Shown here piece after piece: positions 48,729-57,503 of a DNA stretch of 64,000 nt (its first letter is position 1; each line of letters starts with the position of its first letter). Location: the NCBI RefSeq assembly GCF_010500215.1, contig NZ_JAAGOY010000007.1, positions 186,001 through 250,000 of the forward strand. The letters are read 5' to 3'. Below the pieces are notes generated by a model. The model was not told the origin of the DNA. It searched no databases and saw only the letters and a program-made list of their open reading frames with translations. Position numbers and translations under genes: made by a program. This stretch comes from Aliiroseovarius sp. PrR006 (GTDB lineage Bacteria; Pseudomonadota; Alphaproteobacteria; Rhodobacterales; Rhodobacteraceae).

Positions 48729-48810
48729 TCGAGGCCTCATTCTTTGACCGGGCCACTCGTAGTCCTGCGCTGTATCGTGGATATGACGCTAAAGTATCAC
48801 TTCCGTGACG

Positions 48811-49521
48811 TTAAGCGGTGTGCCCGCCGTCAACGGTTAGCGTAACGCGGTCCCCTGCAAACCATGTCTGCCCCAGCTCAACCGGCGCACCTGCGTCATC
48901 CACATTTATGCCCTCGGAAAATAGCGCCGGGTCCCCTTCACGCATACCAAGGTGGCGTGCTTGTGCGGCGGGGCAAGTTCGGGCCGACAGGCGGGTTTCG
49001 GCGCGGGTGTAATCTGCAACCCCATGATGGGCGAGTGCCGCAGTGACCGAGTTCGTATCGCTTAGCGCCTTTTGCATCTCGGGGAATCGGTCTGCTGGGA
49101 AGACACTGCGAAAAACCGCGATCGGGTGGCCATCCGACAGGGACAACCCGTCATAAACATGCACCGCCGCGCCCTCCTCCAACTTCAGGGCCTGCGCCTC
49201 TTGCGCATTTGACCAGCGGGTCTCAAAGGCCAGCATCTGCTTGCCGGGGATTTTACCTGCCGCCTTGAGGTTCTGGTGAAACCGCACCCGCGCACCAATG
49301 GGGTAATCCGTCGGCGCATGCTGCACAAACACCCCCGCCCCACGGCGCGAGATCACAAGGTCCTGTGCGGCCAGTTCCGCCAGCGCCCGGCGCACCGTGT
49401 GGCGGTTTACACCGAACCGCGCCGCAAGGGCCGCTTCGGTCGCAAGCTTGTCGCCCGGCCCATATTGCCCCTGACGGATCTCGTCCTTCAGGGTCGTCTC
49501 GATGGTTTTCCAGATGCTCAT
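48811..49521 (-). CDS. phnF: GntR/HutC family regulator of phosphonate metabolism
   Basis: A 236-residue repressor-type protein. The N-terminal winged helix is GPGDKLATEAALAARFGVNRHTVRRALAEL; the C-terminal UTRA ligand domain includes VYDGLSLSDGHPIAVFRSVFP. The start is the ATG at 49521 (MSIWKTIETTLK); the frame is open to 49542. It is divergent from phnG, with an inverted repeat between them that is a likely operator. PhnF represses phosphonate genes in other bacteria. Confidence 0.92.
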   Translation of the reverse strand: MSIWKTIETTLKDEIRQGQYGPGDKLATEAALAARFGVNRHTVRRALAELAAQDLVISRRGAGVFVQHAPTDYPIGARVRFHQNLKAAGKIPGKQMLAFETRWSNAQEAQALKLEEGAAVHVYDGLSLSDGHPIAVFRSVFPADRFPEMQKALSDTNSVTAALAHHGVADYTRAETRLSARTCPAAQARHLGMREGDPALFSEGINVDDAGAPVELGQTWFAGDRVTLTVDGGHTA

Positions 49522-49599
49522 GCCCGTGGGACCCCCTGCCAAGTGTCACGAAAGTTTCACAACACTTTCCTTGTCTGCGAAGCGCGAACCCGTGATTAT

Positions 49600-49627
49600 T
49601 TGTCTAGAAGTATAGATATATAGACAA
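49600..49627. promoter_or_regulatory. Inverted repeat in the phnF-phnG promoter region (probable PhnF operator)
   Basis: TTGTCTA-N14-TAGACAA, a perfect 7-bp inverted repeat, with TATAGA written twice within it. It lies in the 123-bp divergent gap, 17 bp before phnG. Half-sites of this kind resemble known GntR/HutC targets such as TATAGAC. Confidence 0.5.
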
Positions 49628-49644
49628 CTTGACAAGGTGTCTGC

Positions 49645-50115
49645 ATGACAATGGACAATAGAAACGAAATGCCTCTCGCACAGACCGCACGCAAAGCGTG
49701 GCTAAGCCTGATGGCAAAGGCGCCGGACGACGCGATACTTGCGCTGTGGAAGGCACAGGACTGCAATCCTGACTTCACGTGGTTGCGCCGCCCAGAAACC
49801 GGCACCGTGATGGTACGCGGGCGCGCGGGCGGCACGGGTGCGCCCTTTAATCTGGGCGAAATGACGGTGACTCGCTGCACCATCCAGCTGGACAACGGCA
49901 CCGTGGGTCACGGCTATGTGCAAGGCGGTAGCCACGATAAGGCCCGCGCTGCAGCACTCGCAGACGCGATGATGCAAGGGCATGCGGCCGAGGCGCTACA
50001 GACCTCGTTCCTGACCCCGCTGTCAGAACAGATCGCCGCCGCCAAAGCAAAACGTGCCCGCAAAGCCGCGGCCACCAAGGTTGATTTTTTCACAATGGTC
50101 AGAGGGGAAGACTGA
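49645..50115 (+). CDS. phnG: C-P lyase complex subunit PhnG
   Basis: A 156-residue subunit of the PhnGHIJ core complex that makes the ribose-triphosphate phosphonate. Typical parts are ARKAWLSLMAKAP near the N-terminus, VMVRGRAGGTGAPFNLGEMTVTRC, and GHGYVQGGSHDKARAAALADAM. Its TGA overlaps the phnH start. First gene of the phnGHIJKLN operon. Confidence 0.95.
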   Translation: MTMDNRNEMPLAQTARKAWLSLMAKAPDDAILALWKAQDCNPDFTWLRRPETGTVMVRGRAGGTGAPFNLGEMTVTRCTIQLDNGTVGHGYVQGGSHDKARAAALADAMMQGHAAEALQTSFLTPLSEQIAAAKAKRARKAAATKVDFFTMVRGED

Positions 50116-50708
50116 TGCTTGTCACCGCCACCAGCACTTCCGCCATGCAGGGCGGGTTTAACAATGTGCCCACCGAGGCCGCGCGCCAGTTCCGTGCCAT
50201 CATGAACGCGATTGCCCGCCCCGGTCGGATTGAAACCCTGGGCGGCGCCACACCCCCTGCCCCCATGTCGGTGGCCGCGGGAGTCATAGTGCTGACACTG
50301 TGCGACCCGGACACGGGCCTGCACCTTGCCGGAGACCACGACACGCCGGACATCCGCGCGTGGGTGCAGTTTCACACCGGCGCCCCGTTCGTACCCGCCG
50401 AGAACGCCAATTTCGCGATTGGCCGCTGGGAGGCGCTATCGCCTCTGACCATCTATGCGCATGGTACGCCGGAATATCCCGACCGCTCGGCCACACTGAT
50501 CATCGAGATGGACGCGCTGTCGACCGACGGGGCCATCCTGACCGGGCCGGGGATCGAGGACAGCGCGAGCCTATCCCTACCCGAGATCGAGGCCCTCAAA
50601 ACAAACGCGCTGCTCTTCCCGTTGGGACTGGATTTCTTCTTCTGCGCGGACACCCGGCTGGCCAGCCTGCCGCGCACAACCAAAGTGACTGAAGGGGGGG
50701 CAATCTAA
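50115..50708 (+). CDS. phnH: C-P lyase complex subunit PhnH
   Basis: A 197-residue core-complex subunit. Signatures are GGFNNVPTEAARQFRAIMNAIARPGRI at the N-terminus, FHTGAPF, and FPLGLDFFFCADTRLASLPRTTKV at the end. Start and stop overlap phnG and phnI by one base (TGATG, TAATG). Confidence 0.95.
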   Translation: MLVTATSTSAMQGGFNNVPTEAARQFRAIMNAIARPGRIETLGGATPPAPMSVAAGVIVLTLCDPDTGLHLAGDHDTPDIRAWVQFHTGAPFVPAENANFAIGRWEALSPLTIYAHGTPEYPDRSATLIIEMDALSTDGAILTGPGIEDSASLSLPEIEALKTNALLFPLGLDFFFCADTRLASLPRTTKVTEGGAI

Positions 50709-51808
50709 TGTATGTCGCCGTAAAAGGGGGCGAGCGCGCCATTGACAATGCGCATGCCTGGTTGGGCGAGGAACGTCGCGGAGACCAAGACGTCTCCGAA
50801 CTCTCCGTCGCCCAAATCCGCGAGCAGCTGTCGCTGGCCGTAAACCGCGTGATGGCTGAAGGCTCGCTTTATGATCCCGATCTGGCCGCGCTGGCAATCA
50901 AGCAAGCGCGCGGGGACATGATCGAAGCGATCTTCCTGATCCGCGCTTATCGCACCACGCTGCCACGCTTTGCAGGCTCCGAACCGATTGCGACCGAGAA
51001 GATGGCCTGTGACCGCCGCATCTCGGCCACGTTCAAAGATGTGCCGGGCGGGCAGATCCTTGGGCCGACCTTCGACTACACGCACCGCCTGCTGGATTTC
51101 AAACTGGCAGCCGAAGGCGGCTTGGCAGACGCCCCGGAAGGCGACGCGCAGCAAGGGGACGTGCCGCATGTGCTGAGCTTCCTTGATGGCGAGGGTCTGA
51201 TCCAGCAGGAAAAACAGGGGGCGGGCACGCCGCCGGATCTGACCCGCGAACCGATGGAACTGCCGGCAGATCGCCCCTTGCGCCTACAATCGCTGGCGCG
51301 CGGCGACGAGGGCTTCCTTCTCAGCCTCGCTTACTCGACCCAGCGCGGCTATGCCCGCAACCACGCCTTCGTGGGCGAGCTTCGCATCGGTGACATACCG
51401 GTCGAAGTCGATATCCCCGAACTGGGTTTCGCAATCGAGATCGGCGACATCACCGTCACCGAATGCGAAACCGTGAACCAGTTCACCGGGTCGAAAACCG
51501 AACCCGCGCAGTTCACACGTGGCTATGGTCTTGTCTTCGGCATGTCGGAACGCAAGTCGATCTCGATGGCGCTGGTAGACCGCGCCCTGCGCTGGGAAGA
51601 GCTGGGCGAAGACAATCTGGGCGCCGCCGCGCAGGACGAAGAATTCGTGCTGTCGCATTGCGACAACATTCAGGCGACCGGCTTCTTGGAACACATCAAA
51701 CTGCCCCACTACGTCGATTTCCAGTCGGAACTGGAACTGGTGCGCAAACTGCGCCGCGACACGATGGCCGGGGCCGACTGCACACACACACAGGAGGCGG
51801 CGGAATGA
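50708..51808 (+). CDS. phnI: C-P lyase complex subunit PhnI
   Basis: A 366-residue subunit; in E. coli PhnI with PhnG, H and L transfers the phosphonate to ATP-ribose. It begins MYVAVKGGERAIDNAHAWL; MIEAIFLIRAYRTTLPRF and LARGDEGFLLSLAYSTQRGYARNHAFVGELR are typical. AAGGGGGG lies 7 nt before the ATG. The end contains a short run of CA dinucleotides. The stop overlaps phnJ (ATGA). Confidence 0.96.
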   Translation: MYVAVKGGERAIDNAHAWLGEERRGDQDVSELSVAQIREQLSLAVNRVMAEGSLYDPDLAALAIKQARGDMIEAIFLIRAYRTTLPRFAGSEPIATEKMACDRRISATFKDVPGGQILGPTFDYTHRLLDFKLAAEGGLADAPEGDAQQGDVPHVLSFLDGEGLIQQEKQGAGTPPDLTREPMELPADRPLRLQSLARGDEGFLLSLAYSTQRGYARNHAFVGELRIGDIPVEVDIPELGFAIEIGDITVTECETVNQFTGSKTEPAQFTRGYGLVFGMSERKSISMALVDRALRWEELGEDNLGAAAQDEEFVLSHCDNIQATGFLEHIKLPHYVDFQSELELVRKLRRDTMAGADCTHTQEAAE

Positions 51809-52671
51809 CCGACTATAACTTCGCCTATCTTGACGAACAGACCAAGCGGATGATCCGCCGCGCGATCCTGAAGGGTCTCGCGATCCCCGGCTATCAGGTG
51901 CCGTTTGCCAGCCGCGAAATGCCAATGCCATATGGCTGGGGAACGGGCGGCGTACAGGTGTCCGCCGCGACGCTGACGCCCGAGGACGTGTTCAAGGTGA
52001 TCGACCAAGGCGCCGATGACACCACCAACGCCGTCTCGATCCGCAAGTTCTTTCAGGCCACGGCAGGCGTAGATACGACGGAAGAAACCGAAGAGGCAAC
52101 CGTTATCCAGACCCGCCACCGGATCCCCGAGGCGCCGCTGAACGAAGACCAGATCCTTGTCTATCAGGTGCCGATCCCCGAACCCCTGCGTTTTCTGGAA
52201 CCGCGCGAGACGGAAACCCGCAAGATGCACAGCCTTGAAGAATACGGCCTCATGCATGTGAAGCTCTACGAGGACATCGCGCGCCACGGGGCGATTGCCA
52301 CCGCCTATGCCTATCCGGTCAAGGTCGAGGGGCGCTATGTGATGGACCCGTCTCCGATCCCAAAATTCGATAACCCGAAAATGACCATGCCTGCGATCCA
52401 GCTGTTCGGCGCAGGACGGGAACAGCGCATCTATGCCCTGCCCCCCTATACAAAAGTCGTCAGTCTGGATTTCGAAGACTACCCGTTTGAAGCGTCAAAA
52501 GCTGACCACAGCTGCGAGCTGTGCGGGGCCGATGACAGCTATCTGGACGAGGTAATCGTCGACGATCAAGGCGGGCGCATCTTTGTCTGCTCGGACACGG
52601 CCTATTGCGCCGCGCGTCAGGCCGCACAATCAGATGCGGCCGCAGCCCAATACGAGGAGATCTCCGCATGA
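51805..52671 (+). CDS. phnJ: C-P lyase PhnJ (radical SAM)
   Basis: A 288-residue enzyme that breaks the carbon-phosphorus bond by radical SAM chemistry. The cluster cysteines are Cys237, Cys240, Cys262, and Cys268 (CELC, then VCSDTAYC); the N-terminal IPGYQVPF holds the glycyl-radical site (Gly29). The start is the ATG at 51805 with AGGAGG 7 nt upstream, overlapping the phnI stop; the frame is open well upstream but that part belongs to phnI's other frame. Confidence 0.97.
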   Translation: MTDYNFAYLDEQTKRMIRRAILKGLAIPGYQVPFASREMPMPYGWGTGGVQVSAATLTPEDVFKVIDQGADDTTNAVSIRKFFQATAGVDTTEETEEATVIQTRHRIPEAPLNEDQILVYQVPIPEPLRFLEPRETETRKMHSLEEYGLMHVKLYEDIARHGAIATAYAYPVKVEGRYVMDPSPIPKFDNPKMTMPAIQLFGAGREQRIYALPPYTKVVSLDFEDYPFEASKADHSCELCGADDSYLDEVIVDDQGGRIFVCSDTAYCAARQAAQSDAAAAQYEEISA

Positions 52672-53495
52672 CGCTGCAAAATTCTTCCGAAGAATTTTTC
52701 ACGGAGTTTTCTAAAAACTCCGCCCCGCGCCCGCTTCTGCGTGTGACGAATATCGAGAAACGCTATGGCCAGCGCATTGGCTGTAGCAGCGTCAATTTCG
52801 ACCTCTACCCCGGCGAAGTGATGGGGATTGTGGGCGAAAGCGGCTCGGGCAAGTCGACGCTGTTGAACTGCCTTGCCGGACATCTGGCGCCGGATCAGGG
52901 CGAGGTACTGTTTGACACGCGCGGTGCCGGTCTGGTCGACACCATGACCATGGCCGAACCCGAGCGGCGCATGCTGTCGCGCACCGACTGGGCTTTTGTC
53001 CACCAACACGCCCGCGACGGGCTGCGCATGTCGGTCTCGGCCGGTGGCAATGTCGGCGAACGTCTGATGGCCGTGGGCGCACGCCATTACGGCCAGATCC
53101 GGGACGAGGCGATTGACTGGCTTGGTCGTGTTGAAATCAATGAGACCCGCATTGATGACCGCCCCTCGGCGTTTTCGGGCGGGATGCAGCAGCGTCTGCA
53201 GATCGCGCGCAATCTGGTCACCGGGCCGCGTCTGGTTTTCATGGATGAACCCACCGGGGGCTTGGACGTCTCGGTACAGGCGCGTCTTTTGGACCTGCTG
53301 CGTGGCCTCGTCCGCCAAATGGGCCTATCGGCGATCATCGTCACCCACGACCTTGCCGTGGTGCGTCTGCTTGCCGACCGCCTGATGGTGATGAAAGATG
53401 GTCACGTAGTCGAAACCGGCCTGACCGATCAAGTGCTGGACGACCCGCAGCACGCCTATACGCAACTTCTTGTCTCTTCTGTTCTGCAGGTGTAA
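52668..53495 (+). CDS. phnK: C-P lyase ATP-binding protein PhnK
   Basis: A 275-residue ABC-type ATPase that docks on the PhnGHIJ core. Walker A GESGSGKST, signature FSGGMQQRL, Walker B LVFMDEPTGGLDVS, and H-loop IVTHDLAV. The start ATG at 52668 overlaps the phnJ stop (ATGA) and has GGAG 8 nt upstream. The first 22 residues (SEEFFTEFSKNS...) are an extension not seen in E. coli PhnK; they are encoded by two tandem palindromes (52678-52722). Confidence 0.95.
   Translation: MTLQNSSEEFFTEFSKNSAPRPLLRVTNIEKRYGQRIGCSSVNFDLYPGEVMGIVGESGSGKSTLLNCLAGHLAPDQGEVLFDTRGAGLVDTMTMAEPERRMLSRTDWAFVHQHARDGLRMSVSAGGNVGERLMAVGARHYGQIRDEAIDWLGRVEINETRIDDRPSAFSGGMQQRLQIARNLVTGPRLVFMDEPTGGLDVSVQARLLDLLRGLVRQMGLSAIIVTHDLAVVRLLADRLMVMKDGHVVETGLTDQVLDDPQHAYTQLLVSSVLQV
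52678..52722. repeat. Two tandem palindromes in the phnK leader codons
   Basis: AAAATTCTTC-C-GAAGAATTTT (52678-52698, 10-bp arms) and CGGAGTTTT-CTA-AAAACTCCG (52702-52722, 9-bp arms) stand side by side right after the phnK start codon. They are A+T-rich in a GC-rich operon and look like inserted elements that kept the reading frame. Confidence 0.75.
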
Positions 53496-53499
53496 CGCC

Positions 53500-54183
53500 A
53501 TGATTTCCATCCAAAATGTCGAGAAAAGCTTCACCCTGCACAATCAGGGCGCCGCGGTGATCACGGTAATGAGCGACGCCAATGTCGAGGTTACACCGGG
53601 CGAATGCGTGGCCCTTGCGGGCGCGTCGGGCGCGGGGAAATCTACCCTGATGCGGATGATCTATGGCAACTACCTGACGCAATCCGGCTCAATCCGCGTG
53701 GATGGGGTCGATGTCGTCGGCGCCAACCCCCGCGACGTGCTGGACCTGCGCCGCACCACGCTGGGCTATGTCAGCCAGTTCCTGCGCGTGGTCCCCCGCG
53801 TGCCGACGCTGGACGTGGTGGCCGAGCCGTTGATGGTGTTGGGTGAAGACGAAGGTGCCGCGCGGGACAAGGCCGCCGCCCTTCTGGCACGATTGAACAT
53901 TCCCGAACGGCTCTGGTCGCTCAGCCCGACCACCTTTTCAGGTGGCGAGCAGCAGCGGGTGAACATTGCACGCGGTTTCGTACACCCCTACCGCGCGCTG
54001 CTGCTGGATGAACCCACGGCCAGCCTTGACGCGCAGAACCGCGAGACGGTGATGTGCCTGATTGAAGAGGCCAAGACGCGTGGTGCGGCAATCGTGGGGA
54101 TTTTCCACGACGAGTCCGCCCGCGATCGGGTCTGTGACCGGGTTTTGGACGTGACGAGTTTCCTGCCGAAAGGGGATGCGTGA
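53500..54183 (+). CDS. phnL: C-P lyase ATP-binding protein PhnL
   Basis: A 227-residue ABC-type ATPase. Walker [10 protein letters not shown], signature FSGGEQQRV, Walker B LLLDEPTASLD, and GIFHDE as H-loop. The start is the ATG at 53500 (MISIQNVEKSFTLHNQGA), 4 bp after the phnK stop; the frame is open 30 bp further. It ends on the phnN start (TGATG). Confidence 0.95.
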   Translation: MISIQNVEKSFTLHNQGAAVITVMSDANVEVTPGECVALAGASGAGKSTLMRMIYGNYLTQSGSIRVDGVDVVGANPRDVLDLRRTTLGYVSQFLRVVPRVPTLDVVAEPLMVLGEDEGAARDKAAALLARLNIPERLWSLSPTTFSGGEQQRVNIARGFVHPYRALLLDEPTASLDAQNRETVMCLIEEAKTRGAAIVGIFHDESARDRVCDRVLDVTSFLPKGDA

Positions 54184-54761
54184 TGGGCGCTGCACCCGGA
54201 CGACTGATTGCCGTCGTCGGTCCCTCGGGCGTCGGTAAGGACAGCGTGATGGAGGCGCTGGCCACTGCAACCGATTTCCACCTTGTACGGCGCGTGATCA
54301 CACGGCCCAGTGCAGCAGGTAGCGAGCAGTTTGACGGTTGCGACGAGGACGCGTTTGACGCGGATCTTACCCGTGGCCGCTTCGCACTGCATTGGCCCGC
54401 ACATGACCTGCGCTATGGCATTCCAAAAACAGAACTTGCCTGTCTGGATCAGGGCCGTAACGCGCTGGTCAACCTGTCCCGCAAGGTGCTGATGGAGGCC
54501 CACACAACCTTCCCCGGGTTCATCGTGGTGAACCTGAGCGCAAGCCCCAAGGTTCTGGTGCAACGTCTGGCCGCACGCGGGCGCGAAAGCGCGGACAGCA
54601 TCGCCAAGCGCCTCGCGCGGCAAGTGGATTTGCCCGCCGGGCTGACCGTGATCAACGTGGTGAATGACGGCCCGCTGGACGAAACCGTACGGACCACCCT
54701 TGCGCGCCTCGCCGATCAGGACGTCGCAGATGCACCCAGCGCGACGCGAGAGATCTCATGA
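54183..54761 (+). CDS. phnN: Ribose 1,5-bisphosphokinase PhnN
   Basis: A 192-residue kinase of the guanylate-kinase fold; it makes PRPP from ribose 1,5-bisphosphate, the last step of the C-P lyase pathway. The P-loop is GPSGVGKDS near the N-terminus; RRVITRP and HWPAHDLRYGIP follow. The ATG at 54183 has AGGGG 8 nt upstream (a GTG at 54180 is in frame). Its last 46 bp overlap the convergent DUF1045 gene. Confidence 0.93.
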   Translation: MGAAPGRLIAVVGPSGVGKDSVMEALATATDFHLVRRVITRPSAAGSEQFDGCDEDAFDADLTRGRFALHWPAHDLRYGIPKTELACLDQGRNALVNLSRKVLMEAHTTFPGFIVVNLSASPKVLVQRLAARGRESADSIAKRLARQVDLPAGLTVINVVNDGPLDETVRTTLARLADQDVADAPSATREIS

Positions 54762-55417
54762 AACCGGCCCTCTGCATCCTCCCCTACAAGGGTCAGATCG
54801 CCCACCACGAACGGACGCGGCAAGATTGGGGCCACCAAAGGCGCAAGCACGTCGCGGACCTGCGCGGCGCGGCTGGGGTCCAGCTTGCCCGACAGGGTCA
54901 GGTGAAACTTGAACTCGTCAAAGACGTAAGGGTAGCCCCATGTCACCAGCATCTCGTCCTGCGCGGGCGTCAGGTTAGCTGCGCGGCGGCGAGCAAGCTC
55001 GGCGTCGCTGGCAGGCGCGCGGAACGGGTCGAGCTTGGCCACCATATGCCCAGCCAATCCCGTCAGAGCGCTCTGATCCCCGTCGACCACAAGCGCCAGG
55101 AAACGGCCGATCTGGGCCAGCTTCAGCCCGTCCAGCGTGACCGGGGCGACCTGACTTGCAGCGCGTTGAAACGCCTGCACAAGCCCTTCAGCGTCGCAGC
55201 CATCTGCCAAGCGGAAGGGCGGTTTGATGGTACCATGAAATCCGTATTTGCGTGGGGTCTGGGTGATCTTGGCGATCTCGCGCCGCGACAAATCCGGCAG
55301 GGTTTGGTGGGGCACCGCGCGACCCGTCACCAGATCCCATCCCAACCAGCTGGCCCCGAACTCCGCCAGCGCGCCCTGTGGCGCCGTGTAATAGATCGCA
55401 TAGCGACTGAACTGCAT
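54716..55417 (-). CDS. DUF1045 family protein (2H phosphoesterase-like)
   Basis: A 233-residue protein of the DUF1045 family that accompanies C-P lyase genes. Two HxT motifs typical of 2H phosphoesterases are present: His61-Gly-Thr63 (YGFHGTIKPPF) and His172-Leu-Thr174 (KFHLTLSG). It may open a cyclic phosphate, such as the ribose 1,2-cyclic phosphate that PhnP handles elsewhere; no phnP lies in this window. The start ATG at 55417 has GAGGG upstream; the open frame to 55483 is unlike the family. It overlaps phnN tail to tail. Confidence 0.85.
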   Translation of the reverse strand: MQFSRYAIYYTAPQGALAEFGASWLGWDLVTGRAVPHQTLPDLSRREIAKITQTPRKYGFHGTIKPPFRLADGCDAEGLVQAFQRAASQVAPVTLDGLKLAQIGRFLALVVDGDQSALTGLAGHMVAKLDPFRAPASDAELARRRAANLTPAQDEMLVTWGYPYVFDEFKFHLTLSGKLDPSRAAQVRDVLAPLVAPILPRPFVVGDLTLVGEDAEGRFHEISRVALGASATS

Positions 55418-55487
55418 TTCACCCTCTTCCGGCCCGATTGTGCTATTCCAAATCGGCCCTTCTCTGACAGTAAAGCGTGACACTCAG

Positions 55488-56633
55488 ATGACACAGACAT
55501 TCACCCTCGCCAACGCCAAACTTGTTCTGGAAACCGAGGTTATCACCGGAGCCTTGACCGTGACCAACGGCCGGATCACCGAGATAGACCAAGGCACCCA
55601 TGTGCCGCACAGCGCCGAGGATTGCTGCGGCGACTACATCGCGCCGGGGTTGGTCGAGCTGCACACCGACAATCTGGAGCGCCACATCCGTCCGCGTCCC
55701 CGGGTGGACTGGCCACATGATGCCGCGATCGTCGCCCATGACGCCGAGCTCGCCTCCGTCGGGATCACCACTGTTTTCGATGCGCTGCGGGTCGGCTCAA
55801 TCCATTCCGACGGGCGTAAGAACTACGGGAAGTATGCCCGCGCTTTGGCCGATGAAATCCTGTCGCTACGCGCCAAGGGCGGGCTGAAGATCTCGCACCA
55901 TCTGCATCTGCGCGCCGAGATCTGTTCGGAAACCCTGCCCGAAGAACTGGCCGAGTTTACGCCCGACGACCGCGTGGGCATCGTCAGCATGATGGACCAC
56001 ACACCCGGGCAGCGGCAGTTCACCGATGTGGCCAAATTCAAGGCTTATATCCAAGGCAAATACGCCATGCAGGATGCCGAGTTTGAGGAATACATCGCCT
56101 TCCTGACCGGGCTGCAGGACAAGCTGGGCGTGGCGCATGAGCGGGCCACAGTGGACCATGCCGCGCGACTGGGCGCGACTTTGGCCAGCCATGATGACAC
56201 CACCGCAGAACAGGTTGCGACCTCGGCGCGCTATGGCATCCATCTGGCCGAGTTCCCCACCACAGTGGACGCCGCACGCGCCAACCACGCGGCAGGCATT
56301 GCAAACATCATGGGGGCGCCCAACGTGGTGCGCGGCGGATCACATTCCGGAAACGTGGCGGCCTTTGAGCTGGCGAAGCTCGACCTCTTGGACATCCTGT
56401 CGTCGGATTACGTGCCCTCGTCCCTGATGCTCGCGGCACTTCAACTGGGCGACAAGTGGGGAGATCTGGCACGCGGGCTGGGAACTGTCACCCATGCACC
56501 CGCACGGGCCGTCGGGTTGGATGATCGGGGCGTGATTGCCATCGGAAAGCGTGCGGACCTTATCCGGTTTGCCCGCTTTGAACATGCGCCGGTCTTGCAT
56601 GGGGTTTGGTCCGAAGGGCGCAGGATCGGGTAA
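55488..56633 (+). CDS. phnM: RPnTP hydrolase PhnM (canonical)
   Basis: A 381-residue amidohydrolase that releases pyrophosphate from alpha-D-ribose 1-methylphosphonate 5-triphosphate. The canonical PhnM first motif LVELHTDNLERHIRPRPRVDWP is present, then SMMDHTPGQRQF, ASHDDTTAEQ, and MGAPNVVRGGSHSGN. The start is the ATG at 55488 (MTQTFTLANAKLVLETEV); the frame runs on to 55440. It is divergent from the DUF1045 gene and apart from the phnG-N operon. Confidence 0.94.
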   Translation: MTQTFTLANAKLVLETEVITGALTVTNGRITEIDQGTHVPHSAEDCCGDYIAPGLVELHTDNLERHIRPRPRVDWPHDAAIVAHDAELASVGITTVFDALRVGSIHSDGRKNYGKYARALADEILSLRAKGGLKISHHLHLRAEICSETLPEELAEFTPDDRVGIVSMMDHTPGQRQFTDVAKFKAYIQGKYAMQDAEFEEYIAFLTGLQDKLGVAHERATVDHAARLGATLASHDDTTAEQVATSARYGIHLAEFPTTVDAARANHAAGIANIMGAPNVVRGGSHSGNVAAFELAKLDLLDILSSDYVPSSLMLAALQLGDKWGDLARGLGTVTHAPARAVGLDDRGVIAIGKRADLIRFARFEHAPVLHGVWSEGRRIG

Positions 56634-56789
56634 GGTATGCCAGCCCGCGTGCTGGTCCTTGCGTGCGATGCCCTCGTGGAGATGACGCGAAATAGGCATT
56701 TGACTCGTTTGGCGAAGTAATCCCTATTCAGGGCTTGTCAGTTAACAGCTTCGTCGCCGCCGCGCGGCGCCCCCCACACGGACCCTTGC

Positions 56790-57476
56790 ATGAAACGTTC
56801 TCGAATTAACCAGATCATGGCGGAAGCGGACGAGATGATCCGCCATTATGGTTTCGTCTTACCCCCCTTTGCCTATTGGACACCTGACGAATTCAAAGGC
56901 AAGCGCGACGTTGCGCAGAACGTGATCAACGCCCGGTGTGGCTGGGACATCACTGACTACGGCGATGGGCGATTTGACGAGATGGGGCTGTTCCTGTTCA
57001 CCCTGCGCAACGGCCGGCTTGCCGATCTCCAGCGCGGCGGGGGCATGTGCTATGCCGAGAAGCTGCTGATCTCGCGCCAAGACCAGCTTAGCCCGATGCA
57101 CACCCATGTCATCAAGGCCGAGGACATCATCAACCGCGGCGGTGCGACGCTGGTGGTCGAGCTTTACGGCTCGGACGATGCTGGCAATTTCGCCGAAGAT
57201 CGTGGCGGTACGGTCTATTGCGACGGGATCCAACGCGACTTTGCTGCCGGAGAGAAGCTGAAACTCGCCCCCGGTGAAAGCGTGACCCTGATGCCCGGTG
57301 ATTGGCACGCATTCTGGGGCGAAGGCGGCGACGTTCTGATCGGCGAAGTATCAACCGTGAATGACGACGAGACCGACAACATCTTCCGCGCACCCATCGG
57401 CAGGTTTGCTGAGATCGAGGAAGACGAAGCCCCCACACATCTGCTGGTCAACGACTACGGGACGTGGCTTGGCTGA
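56790..57476 (+). CDS. D-lyxose/D-mannose isomerase
   Basis: A 228-residue cupin-type sugar isomerase of the D-lyxose ketol-isomerase family. Metal ligands are in SPMHTHVIKAED and PGDWHAFWGEGG. It interconverts D-lyxose and D-xylulose or D-mannose and D-fructose. A PfkB kinase gene follows 106 bp downstream, so a short sugar pathway is likely: isomerise, then phosphorylate. Confidence 0.88.
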   Translation: MKRSRINQIMAEADEMIRHYGFVLPPFAYWTPDEFKGKRDVAQNVINARCGWDITDYGDGRFDEMGLFLFTLRNGRLADLQRGGGMCYAEKLLISRQDQLSPMHTHVIKAEDIINRGGATLVVELYGSDDAGNFAEDRGGTVYCDGIQRDFAAGEKLKLAPGESVTLMPGDWHAFWGEGGDVLIGEVSTVNDDETDNIFRAPIGRFAEIEEDEAPTHLLVNDYGTWLG

Positions 57477-57503
57477 TATGCGTGGGGCAGTCAGCGCGGT
57501 CCT

